Origin: Gracilaria caudata
Taxonomy: Eukaryota > Rhodophyta > Florideophyceae > Gracilariales > Gracilariaceae
DNA: 58,397 bases
Assembly (NCBI GenBank): GCA_030374735.1
Contig: JASCIV010000052.1
Coordinates: 1 to 58,397 of the forward strand
Direction of reading: 5' to 3'
Below the pieces are notes generated by a model. It had not been told where the DNA came from. It made no database searches and worked only from the letters and a program-made list of their open reading frames with translations. The translations under genes were made by a program, and so were the position numbers. Positions 49,010 to 58,397 of this stretch are shown here, one piece after another. Position 1 is the first letter of the stretch. Each line of letters begins with the position of its first letter.

Positions 49010-51048
49010 ATTTAGGCATGCAACATAAGATAGTATACTACGAAGCAGCAAGGAGCGTTGGGCACTAAAGAAACCCTCTTTCACTAAGAAGACCAGCATC
49101 TTATCTGGCCAGAGCTAACGTTACCTCTGCGTTTCGCAACTCACAATCGTCGGCCAAGAACCGTGGACGGTTTTCTGGAAAACAACTGAGCAACTGCGGC
49201 GCTTTACTACAGCTTAGTAATTAGAGGCTGTTGTCCACAATGAAGAAGAAGAAGAACTGCGGCGCTCTGCCTGGTTCACGGTACCGGAATTTCATATGTC
49301 TTCTAGGTTTGGCATCATGAGAGATTTTCTGCTTTCTTCTTTCTTTTTCTTTTCTTTACTGCGGAAGTTGTGCTCTAATTCCTATCTTCTGCTTTATTTC
49401 ACTACTCATTTAACCGCAGCAGTGGGAGGATAGGGTGAGGAAATCGATGCGAAATGAGTGTGGGGCACGTGCATCTCGCCTTCCCGTGGTGTGCCTGTCT
49501 CCGATCCACTTTCCCCGTGGTCGGAGCGAAATGAGAACGCAGACGGATCTTCAACGGAGGCCAAGAACTACTGAAAACATGTCGAAGAAGAAATGAGTGT
49601 GCCAATGTTCTTCTCATCCTTGGCTCTCATTCCGTATTTCGTGCAGCTTTCATAACTTGGTACACCTCGTAACTCCGGTAGGGTTCCGTCTCTAATGTAA
49701 AACATGACACCCAACAGCTACACTTTTGGAGGTCGTTGAAGTGCAAATGCTGTACGTAATTCTTGTGTAAACTTCACTCCAGACTAAGAGTCTCCAATTA
49801 GTACTCAACCTTTCGCCGAAAAACATATCTCCCTCAAGAGGCTCCAAGACCCCTTTCGTTTATAACCTCACACAACGGCCTCGATCTTTCTTTATAGTAT
49901 TGTCATTTGTTTCTTTACGATGGGCGAGAAGCCCCGCGGTTCAAAGCTGCGGTTTGTGCAATCTCATGTCGACCTTTGTTTTCAGAAGTTTCGCGTGTCT
50001 ACGCTTTCGCAAAACCACCAGGACGAGGCCAGCTCTCAACTTGTTTCTCACGCGCAAAGAGCTTTGGCTGGTTAAAGGCAATGTGTACTATTGAAAAGGG
50101 ATGATGGTTCTTCTTTCAAAGCCAAGAGGAGGACCATCTGTGAGGATAGTGTTCGCACAATCTTCTTCTTCTTGAATCAAGGGGCTGAAGACTAGGTTAT
50201 ACAAGAAAAGCTGACGGGGACCGACATAGATAGGAGATTAGATTTGCTCTGCAGTAAGTAGTAATTAAACTACTGCATCTATAAAAGAGAGAGAGGGAGA
50301 GATTAGATTTGGAATTCTTCTTCTATTGAGTGCGCATGAAATCGCTTTTTTAGAGTAAGACCGGGCGTTTCTTCGAGTCTTTGCTTATCGAGTGTTTGTG
50401 AAGCACTACTCTGCACGTGAAGAAAAGAACAAAAAGCATCAGAAAGGCCTTTACGTTTATATAATGTATGAACGGTTTCGATATGGACAGAACATTATGG
50501 TTATTCCTGTTTTCCCCCTTCAGTTGACAAGGAACGTAGCTACTGGCCCTCTGAAGTGAGGAAGCTGACAGAAAAAAAAGTTGTAGGAGAACCTTTTTCA
50601 GTCTACGCTTGTAAATATTTCTCTGGGGCTTCCCAGGTTCAACTCAGAAAAAAAATCCACATCCTGTGTTACAAGAGTACGCTAGAAGAATTTCTGTCCA
50701 TTCATGAAAACCATGGGAAGAGTGACGGAGGTTATAGTCAGGTCGCACTTTCGTAGGAACTCAGTGCAATATGATACATTTCGTGACAGATGTCATGTGT
50801 CGAAAACCTATTATTAGACATCTGCAGTAGGAGCTCAAGCTTTCCTCAATGACAGGTGTTGCTCAAACACGGCTCAAAATGAAAGCTCTTCGATTACGCA
50901 GGGCTTTCCTAGGACATTCCTACTGGCATTGCCCTTTTAAAAAAAGTACGCAAGCAAAAAAATATGCTCCTATTCGAGTTCGATAGCCAGGGTCGTACAG
51001 CTGGTTGCCGAATGAGCAATCTGTTCCAAGATACGTCGAGCTCGTGCG

Positions 51049-52311
51049 TCATGAATTAATGCTGTGATTGCCCATTTGTTCTATTTTGAAGTTGGCCACG
51101 ACGGCATAGTGGTCACTCAAGGTTCGATATGGTCTCCCAGATATCTTCCATGGCTCCACATGAACAGAACTTGATATGTCCGTAACGAGACATGGTGAAC
51201 GGGCTTCACTCTCGTTATTGGAGCTAAAGAATATGTAATCAAGGCGTTCATTCTTTTGATTGTCCCCATGAAGTCCTCCTGCGCTAGTCACAGGATGCAT
51301 GTTCCCGCTCACTTCATACAGTAAATCTCTTAACGGAGAGGTACTTCGTACTTTGTGGAGCACATTCATCATCTGCACATACTCTGCTGAAGAGGATCCA
51401 TTACCGGAATCACGACGACCATCGACGTTGAAGTCCCCTGCAAGAAGGATAGGACCAGCTGGATCATCACTGGTTTTATCAGCAACGAATGCAGCCAGCT
51501 CTTGAAGCTGGGATTGGCGAACGGTGGCGAAATCAACATCCAAACCATTGTTTGCTTGCATATGCGTGGTAAATACATGCATCAAACACTTACTGGAGTT
51601 TAGCATGGGTAACGCGACCCGGGCATAAAGCACTCCTTTACCAACGATGAAATCTATCGATTCGATATTCGCTCGAGAATATGTGTGGTAGTCTGTTTGA
51701 ATGATCTCGAATCGGGACGCTATGACCAGCCCCCCGTCAATAATCTTAGGCGGAAAAGAAAGCAGTCCTCTGAATCCAGGCGTAGGGGCAGATACATGAT
51801 GACTAAAACCATAGTACTGTTCGAGTTTTCGAAGAAACTGCACTTTCCGAGATCCACTCGACGTGAACAGCTCTTGGAAGCAAATAATATCAAATGAGCC
51901 CAATTCTTGCAACAAGTCCTGAAGGCGTCTGTCCTTGTAATCGCCAAAACCGACACCAATTGGTCGTATGAATGTGTTCAAAGTCATAAAACGCACAACA
52001 TCAGTGTAAGGACCACTCGGAGAGCGGTTCCGCAAAGCGTTCTCCGCGCCTCTCATCCAGACGGGCGATGCGTTCTCTACAAAGTATTGGAGAGCCACCA
52101 TACCTGCAAGGAACAAGCACAAAACCAGGAAGCGTGGCGGAGAAGAACGAAAAGGCTTGCCAAACATGGACACTGGGCATTCGGACTGGAGCTCAGGTCT
52201 TCTGAACTGCGTTTCTTCAGCAAGCAGGGGTAATGAGGAGCAACTCTCCGCTGTCACGGTCACCATCCGGGGTGGTGCTCGTGGCAGAGGGACGTTGTCG
52301 ATAACATCCAT
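51049..52311 (-). CDS. Membrane-anchored EEP-fold phosphodiesterase (neutral sphingomyelinase-like)
   Basis: The 420-residue protein has a hydrophilic N-terminus, one predicted membrane segment near 60-78 (PRFLVLCLFLAGMVALQYFV), and an endonuclease/exonuclease/phosphatase domain. The catalytic motifs are all present: MTLNTF, IICFQELF, LLAGDFNVDGRR (Asp293), RLDYIFF and the terminal LSDHYAVV (Asp400, His401). In this superfamily these residues bind Mg and activate water for phosphodiester cleavage. The membrane anchor, size and LLAGDFN...LDYIFF pattern suggest a neutral-sphingomyelinase or related phospholipid/sphingolipid hydrolase rather than a nuclease, but the substrate is an inference. 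The first ATG is used. Confidence 0.8.
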   Translation of the reverse strand: MDVIDNVPLPRAPPRMVTVTAESCSSLPLLAEETQFRRPELQSECPVSMFGKPFRSSPPRFLVLCLFLAGMVALQYFVENASPVWMRGAENALRNRSPSGPYTDVVRFMTLNTFIRPIGVGFGDYKDRRLQDLLQELGSFDIICFQELFTSSGSRKVQFLRKLEQYYGFSHHVSAPTPGFRGLLSFPPKIIDGGLVIASRFEIIQTDYHTYSRANIESIDFIVGKGVLYARVALPMLNSSKCLMHVFTTHMQANNGLDVDFATVRQSQLQELAAFVADKTSDDPAGPILLAGDFNVDGRRDSGNGSSSAEYVQMMNVLHKVRSTSPLRDLLYEVSGNMHPVTSAGGLHGDNQKNERLDYIFFSSNNESEARSPCLVTDISSSVHVEPWKISGRPYRTLSDHYAVVANFKIEQMGNHSINS

Positions 52312-52750
52312 GAAGGGTTGGACCGAAATGGAAAGCCGGAATTACGGAACACACACAGCGGTCGCCAAAGATGCACACCGAAATTCTATCACGCGCGGGC
52401 GATCATGAAATGCGAAGGGAATCTTCGTCCTGCGAGACGTAAGGATGGTCGCAACCACGCGCGATGGGCATCGCTTGACCGTGCCACGTGTCATGAGAGC
52501 GCATAAATGCAATTCCTCGCTCGTGCTCCTGCTGCGGCCGTCACGTGGGCCTCATAGAATTGCTCCAATTGGAAACGTCTCTGGCGCACGGTGTCCGTCA
52601 ACCAGTATTAAAACATGCGACCCGCACGGGCCCACTTCCTCTCTCCACCAGCGCATTGTGTTGGGAATCGAATGGCAGAGGAGAACTTCCCACAGTGAAT
52701 CTGCTGGTCACTCAAAACGTTCACAACGCTTATGCCCGTCACACTCGGTT
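52312..52750. other. Intergenic between two tandem minus-strand genes
   Basis: 440 bp between the TAF1C-like stop and the phosphodiesterase start. It presumably carries the promoter of the latter. No element recognised. Confidence 0.4.
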
Positions 52751-55288
52751 TCATTCGAAGAAAAACGACTGCATTCGGCGTAGAAGGATTCCATACTCTG
52801 AGTTTTCAGGTATTTGCGATGTTCGAACGCTCGCATGTTCGTCCGAGCCTTGTGAACAGTACACGCTCAAATTCACCCAATCAGGAAGCTTCTCATTTGA
52901 ATCGACCTGTGACTGCGATCCATCATGCAATTCCAGACATGTACTGTGCCATTCAGTGGTGGTAGACGCAACAAATGACGACTGCTCAACACTTTCTTCT
53001 AACCCACTTACTCCCAGAGGGGTACGACAATGCGCCAATCCAGATCTAGTACACCGCGCCAACTCGGACACCGTACATCCTCCACTAAACACATCTGCAA
53101 AGTCTCCCATCTGATCCCCGTCTCCTTCGCTGGAGCAGTGTGATTGCGTTACGATGTCGGAATCGTGATCATTCTCGCCACGCTCAACACGTGGCTTCCG
53201 TTCTATGGGATCTACCTGTACTTCTGCTCCTGAGGACTTGTCCGCGACCACCGGCCCGACATCCAACCGCGCCCTGCATCGTGCTATAAACTCAATGTCG
53301 CCAAGATAAGGCCGTGGTATTCGAGTCGAAGAACGACCGTGGCCCACATCGTCATCATCAGCGCAACATACACGTTCACGCAGGTCAAGCGCATCTTTCC
53401 AGAACATTTTTCGCGTGCGTTTGTGCAGAACGGAACCAGGAAGCTTCCACAGCGGCCAATTGCTCACCAAATCGGGAGTTGTGTGTACCCTGGCGTCGAC
53501 CAAAGCCGTTTGGTGTTTCCATATTGAGATAGAGTTGTCAGCGTATTGGACTCGTTTGGATCCATTATCCTCAAATTCTCGTTCTCCATCTGAGAATACC
53601 CCAACACAAAGAAGCTGTGCCTTCAAACCATCCCTCGCGGACCACTGCACCACAGATATCTCGTCCGTTTTTCTTTGTCGAAGCAACAGTAGTCCAGTGT
53701 GCGAAATCGCATTTTCTAGCTTCTGCAAGTGCGCAAGCGGCAGGTCCGACCACAGCATCTCAGACGTTGGAGACTGCGGTCGCCACGACTTCTTGACATC
53801 ATTCATTTCGAAACCAAAGGCCTCTCCTTGTGTTTCGTGCACTGCGTGAAATACCTCTAAAAAGTTATGTTTCCGGGATGATAGAGCAACGACGTCAAAT
53901 CTTGTTTCACGATCTGGTACTTCACATACCGACATGTGATCCACAACTGAGGGAAGGGAAAGAGACCAGTCAAGTAGAGGGGTGTACGGCATTCTGGCGT
54001 CGATATACAGCAAAGCTACGTCTGTAGCCAGAAGCATTTGAAATCCTCTACTTCTCGATAGCGGTTGAAAGGGTCCCAGATTAGCGCCTCGTTTTGACAG
54101 CGACCAATGCTCCTTCACGTTAAACACCACATCACCTGCGGTCTTCGCATCATGGGTCCTCCAGTCATGTCGCCAAACACCATGACTATTAGACAGTAGA
54201 ACAGTTCTTGGATGCGTACCGTAGTGTATTTGTCGAAAACGCAAACTTGCAGTCAGCGAAACAGGCTGCAGATCTGCAAAGTGATCGTAGCTCCCATCTC
54301 GAACAATGCAGTCATGAAGACGTTCAGCAGTGCCGATGAACAAACCATCTTCACTTAGAACGGAAAACTCTTCTGGAAAAATCGGATTAAAGGCAGTGGA
54401 TGTCACCGCTTTAAGAGGAAATTGATCTTTCCAATGAACCTGGTTTCGATCAACATCATACGTTGCAAGTGACACTCCGTTGACTGTTGTGGCCAATAAC
54501 ATGTGTGGTCCACAAGCGTCGGAGGTAGGTGCTGTGGAGACCAGGTCATACATGACACTTGAATCAGAGAGAAGAAAATCTGGGACTTGTTGAACTTTCG
54601 CAGAGTTACCGAGCACATGTACGGGGAGGTCATCTCCGTTCTTTGCGACTTCAACATCAACTACTGTGAGAGAGCTCAAGAGACCCGTCGGAGAAAAGGC
54701 GAATGCGCCTTGCCCGTCACTTCCAATGCTGCTTAATAGGTTCCCATAGCCAGGAGTCCACATGTGCCTGCTACTTGATCTGAGAGGTCTTAAACGACGA
54801 TTTCGTTGGGCCATGTTCTCCTCGGCGGCCAGTGCTTCGCATAAGTGGGGTGCTGAAAAACATAACGGAGGAACAACTTCTGTCTTTGACTTTCGCCATG
54901 CTTCATTGCTCAAAAATCTCGATTCGATTCCCACTTGGGTGTTTTCGTTTCTCACCTCCTGTGGCTCTTGTTGGTGAGGTTCAAATGGTTTCGACCTAGA
55001 GAAACCAAAAGCGAAACCATTCTGTGTAGACTCGTGATAAGTTGTTTTGTTGTAAACGTGTTCATAGAACAACTTTTTACGTTTTCGAGGCGTAAAAGAA
55101 TGTGCCTCTGAGTTTTCATATCGTACAACCTGTGGTTCCAGTAGTTGATCCGCTTGTAGCTGGGCGGGGAAGAGGCGTGGAATCGTGTCATAACGATGCC
55201 TATGAACTGTCAGGAATGGTCTCGTGTTCATTGACGATAGTCCCCTTATAGCAAAAGATGGATGATGAACACCGTACGAAAGATCCAT
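52751..55288 (-). CDS. TAF1C/Rrn6-like Pol I transcription factor (tentative)
   Basis: The protein has 845 residues with no introns. The middle (about 200-500) reads as a degenerate beta-propeller with the wording typical of TAF1C: AFNPIFPEEFSVLSEDGLFI, FRQIHYGTHPRTVLLSNSHGVWRHDWRT, and FQMLLATDVALLYIDARMPYTPLLDWSLSLP. The N-terminus (DLSYGVHHPSFAIRG) is short and polar. The C-terminal 250 residues are helical then Ser/Asp/Glu-rich and apparently disordered. TAF1C is a subunit of the SL1/TIF-IB complex that recruits RNA polymerase I to rDNA promoters. I call it from these propeller phrases, so another WD-like family is possible. The ATG at 55288 is used since the frame upstream opens at TTG. 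Confidence 0.5.
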   Translation of the reverse strand: MDLSYGVHHPSFAIRGLSSMNTRPFLTVHRHRYDTIPRLFPAQLQADQLLEPQVVRYENSEAHSFTPRKRKKLFYEHVYNKTTYHESTQNGFAFGFSRSKPFEPHQQEPQEVRNENTQVGIESRFLSNEAWRKSKTEVVPPLCFSAPHLCEALAAEENMAQRNRRLRPLRSSSRHMWTPGYGNLLSSIGSDGQGAFAFSPTGLLSSLTVVDVEVAKNGDDLPVHVLGNSAKVQQVPDFLLSDSSVMYDLVSTAPTSDACGPHMLLATTVNGVSLATYDVDRNQVHWKDQFPLKAVTSTAFNPIFPEEFSVLSEDGLFIGTAERLHDCIVRDGSYDHFADLQPVSLTASLRFRQIHYGTHPRTVLLSNSHGVWRHDWRTHDAKTAGDVVFNVKEHWSLSKRGANLGPFQPLSRSRGFQMLLATDVALLYIDARMPYTPLLDWSLSLPSVVDHMSVCEVPDRETRFDVVALSSRKHNFLEVFHAVHETQGEAFGFEMNDVKKSWRPQSPTSEMLWSDLPLAHLQKLENAISHTGLLLLRQRKTDEISVVQWSARDGLKAQLLCVGVFSDGEREFEDNGSKRVQYADNSISIWKHQTALVDARVHTTPDLVSNWPLWKLPGSVLHKRTRKMFWKDALDLRERVCCADDDDVGHGRSSTRIPRPYLGDIEFIARCRARLDVGPVVADKSSGAEVQVDPIERKPRVERGENDHDSDIVTQSHCSSEGDGDQMGDFADVFSGGCTVSELARCTRSGLAHCRTPLGVSGLEESVEQSSFVASTTTEWHSTCLELHDGSQSQVDSNEKLPDWVNLSVYCSQGSDEHASVRTSQIPENSEYGILLRRMQSFFFE

Positions 55289-56170
55289 GATAGAATCAAG
55301 GAAGCTCAAAGTTGTGCTCTTCTTGCTCTCCGGATGTCGAAGGGTTCAGAGCTCCAACATGTCTTCGAGGCTCACACAGTTCTTATCTCCGCGAAGTTGG
55401 AAGGAAATCACGACGGAAGGATTTCATACTGCGAAGTTGTCTGTAACGAAAGCGATGTTGGGCACGAAGTCAGGTGAGGATCTTCCAAGTGATGAACACT
55501 GAGCATTATAAGGTGCAAGAGAGTTAACGTTGGTAAGAAGGCTCTGGCATGAAAACTGGGTTTGAAGAGTGGCCTGCGAAAAGGTAGGGCGTTGGAGCTC
55601 CGCGGGTCAGCTTTGCCAAAGCCGTCCAAGGTGCGTGGGAAACCTCGGGACAAAGTAGAAACGAAATGTGAAACCGCGCACAAAATTTTCGAAAAACGGC
55701 GCCATCAGCGGCTGATGATCACCCCTGTGTCGGCGGCGCAATCGGGCCGGACTGTTGTTCTGTACCGTGTGCGACGGTAGCGAACGCTACCGGCTCCTGA
55801 GAGAACTTCAGGGCCTGAAGGCTCACCATCGTACAACTCGCGAATAAGTTCTGCGAAACTGTCTGCTAACTCAACGGCAGCTCTCACTGCCATAACCTTC
55901 TACTCATAGCGGCGCTTCGCCACACTTCATTTCGGTAATATTGGGGGCAACTACCTGCTAGCGTAAAGGGCTTGTTTCGTCTACGAGCGCGCATACTCCC
56001 GCATCATACGCGAGTCGCAAAAGTTGGGCTCATCCCTGAAACAGTTGGAACACAAGGTCCAAGCGAAGAGTGCCAAACTCTCATTCTACCGCTCTCCGAA
56101 CCCTAAGCCTGTTCCACTGGCAGCCGTTCGTATCTAGACACGCATCCATTCGGTTCAGCTTCGCCTGTAA
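55289..56170. other. Divergent intergenic region with a possible small spliced gene
   Basis: A plus frame (MSSRLTQFLSPRSWKEI near 55358) ends at a GTGAGG-like donor near 55475. A basic frame (LRKGRALELRGSALPKPSK through RVRR, to 55780) follows. They look like two exons of a small basic, possibly mitoribosomal, protein, but no donor/acceptor pair I tried keeps the frame. I therefore do not annotate a gene. Confidence 0.3.
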
Positions 56171-56530
56171 ATGGGTTCTGGCACAGGACGCGTCACCAAG
56201 AGAAAGGGCAGCAATAAGCGCTCGCGTCGAAAGCGCACGCTCTCTCGTGCTCTGGATCAGATCCATGACGATTTGACGGGAAACGGACAATTCAGCGACG
56301 ACAGGATGGATGCGTTACCCATCGACTTCGATCTTCCTGGACTCGGTCAGTTTTACTGCGTACAATGCGCGCGTTATTTCCTATCTGATACAGTTCTAGC
56401 AGCGCACAAGAAAACAAAGAAACATAAGTTCAGGTTGAAGGAACTCAGAGACAAGCCGTATTCTCAGCTTGAGGCAGAGGCGGGCGCTGGTATGGCACCC
56501 CCTGACAACGGTTCTTCCTCACGTAAATGA
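56171..56530 (+). CDS. BUD20: Bud20/ZNF593-like zinc-finger ribosome biogenesis factor
   Basis: The 119-residue protein has the Bud20/ZNF593 layout: basic N-terminus (RVTKRKGSNKRSRRKRTLSRALDQIHDDL), then LPGLGQFYCVQCARYFLSDTVLAAHKKTKKHKFRLKELRDKPYSQLEAEAGAG. The C2H2 finger is C-x2-C-x12-H-x5-H. Bud20 is a shuttling factor on pre-60S particles that aids nuclear export of the large subunit. Single exon; the ATG is at 56171. Confidence 0.93.
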   Translation: MGSGTGRVTKRKGSNKRSRRKRTLSRALDQIHDDLTGNGQFSDDRMDALPIDFDLPGLGQFYCVQCARYFLSDTVLAAHKKTKKHKFRLKELRDKPYSQLEAEAGAGMAPPDNGSSSRK

Positions 56531-58397
56531 CAGCTGTACAACAGCACCTGTTTTGGAACCGCTTTTGATCTTGATAGCGTTGCAGGTGTTTCTTGGAAGT
56601 GACGTGCTACTACCTACGGGTCAAGTATCTTCTCACGCGAAAAAAAATGTACTACGATCATGACAGTTTCGTTTCGTTTTCGGAACGATTCACGTGCCGT
56701 ATGTTCAAATGGAACAACAGAGTCGAATCGGGACCCGAGAAATGTGTCACGATTGTCATTTATAGGATCGGAGAAACTCACGAGGCAGCGTATGCCAACT
56801 GGCATTTCCTCGGACAATGTAGAGCAAGTGGCAATTCACCTTCAAAGCCCCAACAGGGTCCTGAATTACTCGTCACCCCCGCGGAGCTCGCAAGAGACAA
56901 TACCGCGGGATTCTTCGATGGTGGCTCAACGTGAATGTGAGGTGTACGTGGCTGTGAATCAACGGAGCGTGCAGGGTACAGAGGCGGGTGCTGGTCAAGG
57001 TGAGAAGATGGCAGTGATTGGAGGGCGTTTACTTTCAGCAATGCGCGCATGTTTAAATTCTATTTCGAGCTCTGCTCGAGCGGACGGAGAAAAGTAGGGT
57101 AAGCTATGGTTTTATGATCACAGTGTGATGACGGAAGGTGGGGCTGCAGATTGCGGAGTTGCGCATATGAGAATTAATGTGATAACGTGTTTGAACAGCA
57201 TATTTTTTTCTGTATGTTGGAGCGCGGTGGTTGAACGGTCACAGTTGAACGGCTGTTGTTGTAAGCTGAGCGCGAATGCGAAAGGAGATGGAACCTGCTG
57301 GGGACAGGTACCTTTGGTACCATTGTGTTGAGGCTATGTCACGGAAGCGTGCGAGGATAACAGTTTGGGATGAGCGTGTAGAAATTGGTAAGTGGTTGGG
57401 CGGAATGGAAATTTTGGGGAATAGCTGCGGCAAGCCACCTACTGATATCGACATTCCACTTGCTTGTCGCAATGCGGTACGGAACGGGAAGAATGCCTTT
57501 GTTCAATATCTTGGAAGCGCCGGTGCACACAGCGCGAACGTGAATTTGAGCGTTTTATACGACAGACGGCTGACTCTGCGGAAGCTGAAACTATAACTAA
57601 TGTTAATGTTACTTGGCACTGCGACGGAGCGAAGTCGGGGGGAGATGATATCTGCGGAGCGCTGGGCGGGCGGCGGGTGAGGGGAATGTTGAGGCACACG
57701 TGCGCGCGAAGGCTTTTTCGTGAGACGCGTTTCACCAGTGAACGTTTACGTTTAGACGCATGACGCTGTTTTCTGATTAGGTGTCTGGCAGTTGGGCGGC
57801 GACGTGGTGCTGGGAATCGGCCGATGAGCGATATTGCGGGCTGTTTTGCCGCGGGCGCGGGTCGCTGTAATTGGTGCCATGACGAGGATGGCGAGACGCG
57901 TGAGCGCGGAGTCAATCTCCACCCTCGAGGTTGTATTATCGCGCGATGAGATTGGGCGTGAAGCGGAAGGTTTTCGCACGTTCCGGCTGTACGCGCGTCT
58001 CGAGACGGACACGTGAGGACCGTTTTGCACACCAGGTCGGGAGAGATACCACCGTCGCGGACTGCCGCGCGCGAAGTCGACGGCCGCCGCAGCCGAGAGC
58101 AGCGACGGGTCGCGCCGCTGCGCGCTGCGCGCTTGCGCACACAAACCTTTTTCGCGGCGAGAAGCGCGTGGAAAATGTTTTTCAGCTTTGCGCGGAAAAA
58201 AAAAAAAAATAACAGTCGCACGCGCATCATCATGTGTTGCATGGCTGCACACGTGCGCGCGCGTGGCGCCGCGCCTTTGTTTTTGCGCGGCGTGGGCTGC
58301 GAGCATTAAAGGCAGCCGCTGTGGAGCGACCGCCGCCCCCTGTTGTGTTCCGCTGCCGTTTGCGCGTTGCTCTCCCACCTGCTCGCCCACTAACCCC
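56531..58397. other. Right-end interval, increasingly GC-rich, no supported gene
   Basis: From about 57600 the composition shifts to GC- and CpG-rich sequence (CGCG, GCGCGC runs near 58110-58280) with an A-rich run at 58196-58209. Long minus frames at 57439-58242 and 57752-58390 overlap each other and consist of Arg/Ala/Ser/Pro-rich low-information sequence, expected by chance at high GC. TACCTTTGGTA is at 57309-57319. This could be a promoter or 5' UTR of a gene lying beyond the window. Confidence 0.4.

Larger units (their letters stand above)
47826..51048. other. Gene-poor interval of 3.2 kb
   Basis: The longest stretch here without a recognisable gene. Frames are short (under 100 codons) and featureless. 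It has an A15 run, a TC dinucleotide run, GAAGAA runs near 49240 and 50165, and a GAGA run near 50287-50300. I looked for tRNA boxes and spliceosomal RNA signatures and found none. It may hold a non-coding RNA, a very divergent or intron-rich gene, or only long UTRs. Confidence 0.4.

Noticed and set aside
55358..55780. Possible two-exon small basic (mitoribosomal-like) protein
   Set aside because: The two pieces look protein-like, but no GT-AG pair I tried joins them in frame, so the gene is not supported.
57439..58390. Two long overlapping minus-strand frames at the right end
   Set aside because: They lie in GC-rich sequence, overlap in different frames, and read as Arg/Ala/Ser/Pro-rich low-information protein. 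Long frames are expected there by chance.
1..58397. CRISPR arrays, insertion sequences, transposon terminal repeats, rRNA
   Set aside because: I looked for spaced direct repeats, transposase or reverse-transcriptase motifs and rRNA landmarks and saw none.

Overview
This is eukaryotic nuclear DNA, most likely from a photosynthetic alga. Three genes have plastid signatures: a DUF1517 protein, a YGGT protein and chloroplast FtsY. There is also a POLLUX-type channel, and the proteasome subunit Rpt2 carries the GEPGTGKT/ANST wording I associate with plant homologues. Most genes are single uninterrupted frames, even a 1,425-codon piece of UBR4, and spacing is about 0.2-1.5 kb. I think an intron-poor red alga is the best guess (about 50%). 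No marker in the window settles the phylum.

Layout, left to right. A giant UBR4/BIG ubiquitin ligase runs off the left edge (-). Then come a gamma-glutamylcyclotransferase-like gene, a bacterial-type UDP-HexNAc dehydrogenase, a DUF1517 gene, a spliced single-pass secretory-pathway protein with three internal repeats, and a disordered repeat protein (all +). RPS17 (-) and VPS29 (+) are divergent around a dense cluster of DNA palindromes. A six-exon POLLUX-type channel and a TCAIM-like protein follow (+). A minus-strand block holds a small unknown, CUL1, another small unknown and RPT2. Next are YGGT (+), a hemerythrin-fold-like protein (-), cpFtsY (+), a basic disordered protein (-), a bZIP factor (+), a YHM2-type mitochondrial carrier (+), RPL34 (-), a UBE2Q-like E2 (+) and an NAD-dependent epimerase/reductase (-). 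A 3.2 kb gene-poor stretch precedes a membrane-anchored EEP-fold phosphodiesterase (-), a TAF1C-like Pol I factor (-) and a Bud20/ZNF593 ribosome-biogenesis factor (+). The right end turns abruptly GC-rich with no gene I can support.

These are housekeeping and organelle genes, not an operon. Two loose themes recur. One is ubiquitin/proteasome (UBR4, CUL1, RPT2, UBE2Q). The other is ribosome supply (RPS17, RPL34, Bud20, TAF1C-like). Splice junctions were rebuilt by hand for RPS17, VPS29, POLLUX, YHM2, RPL34 and the repeat glycoprotein, and reading frame and family conservation agree at each.

The most unusual signals are non-coding. First, five palindromic elements sit within 93 bp between RPS17 and VPS29 (17913-18005). 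Second, a TAC-(A/G)AAGG(G)-TA element recurs across intergenic regions, several copies lying 150-300 bp upstream of start codons. The most unusual proteins are the 571-residue disordered protein with a twice-repeated module and the three-repeat membrane glycoprotein; I recognise neither.
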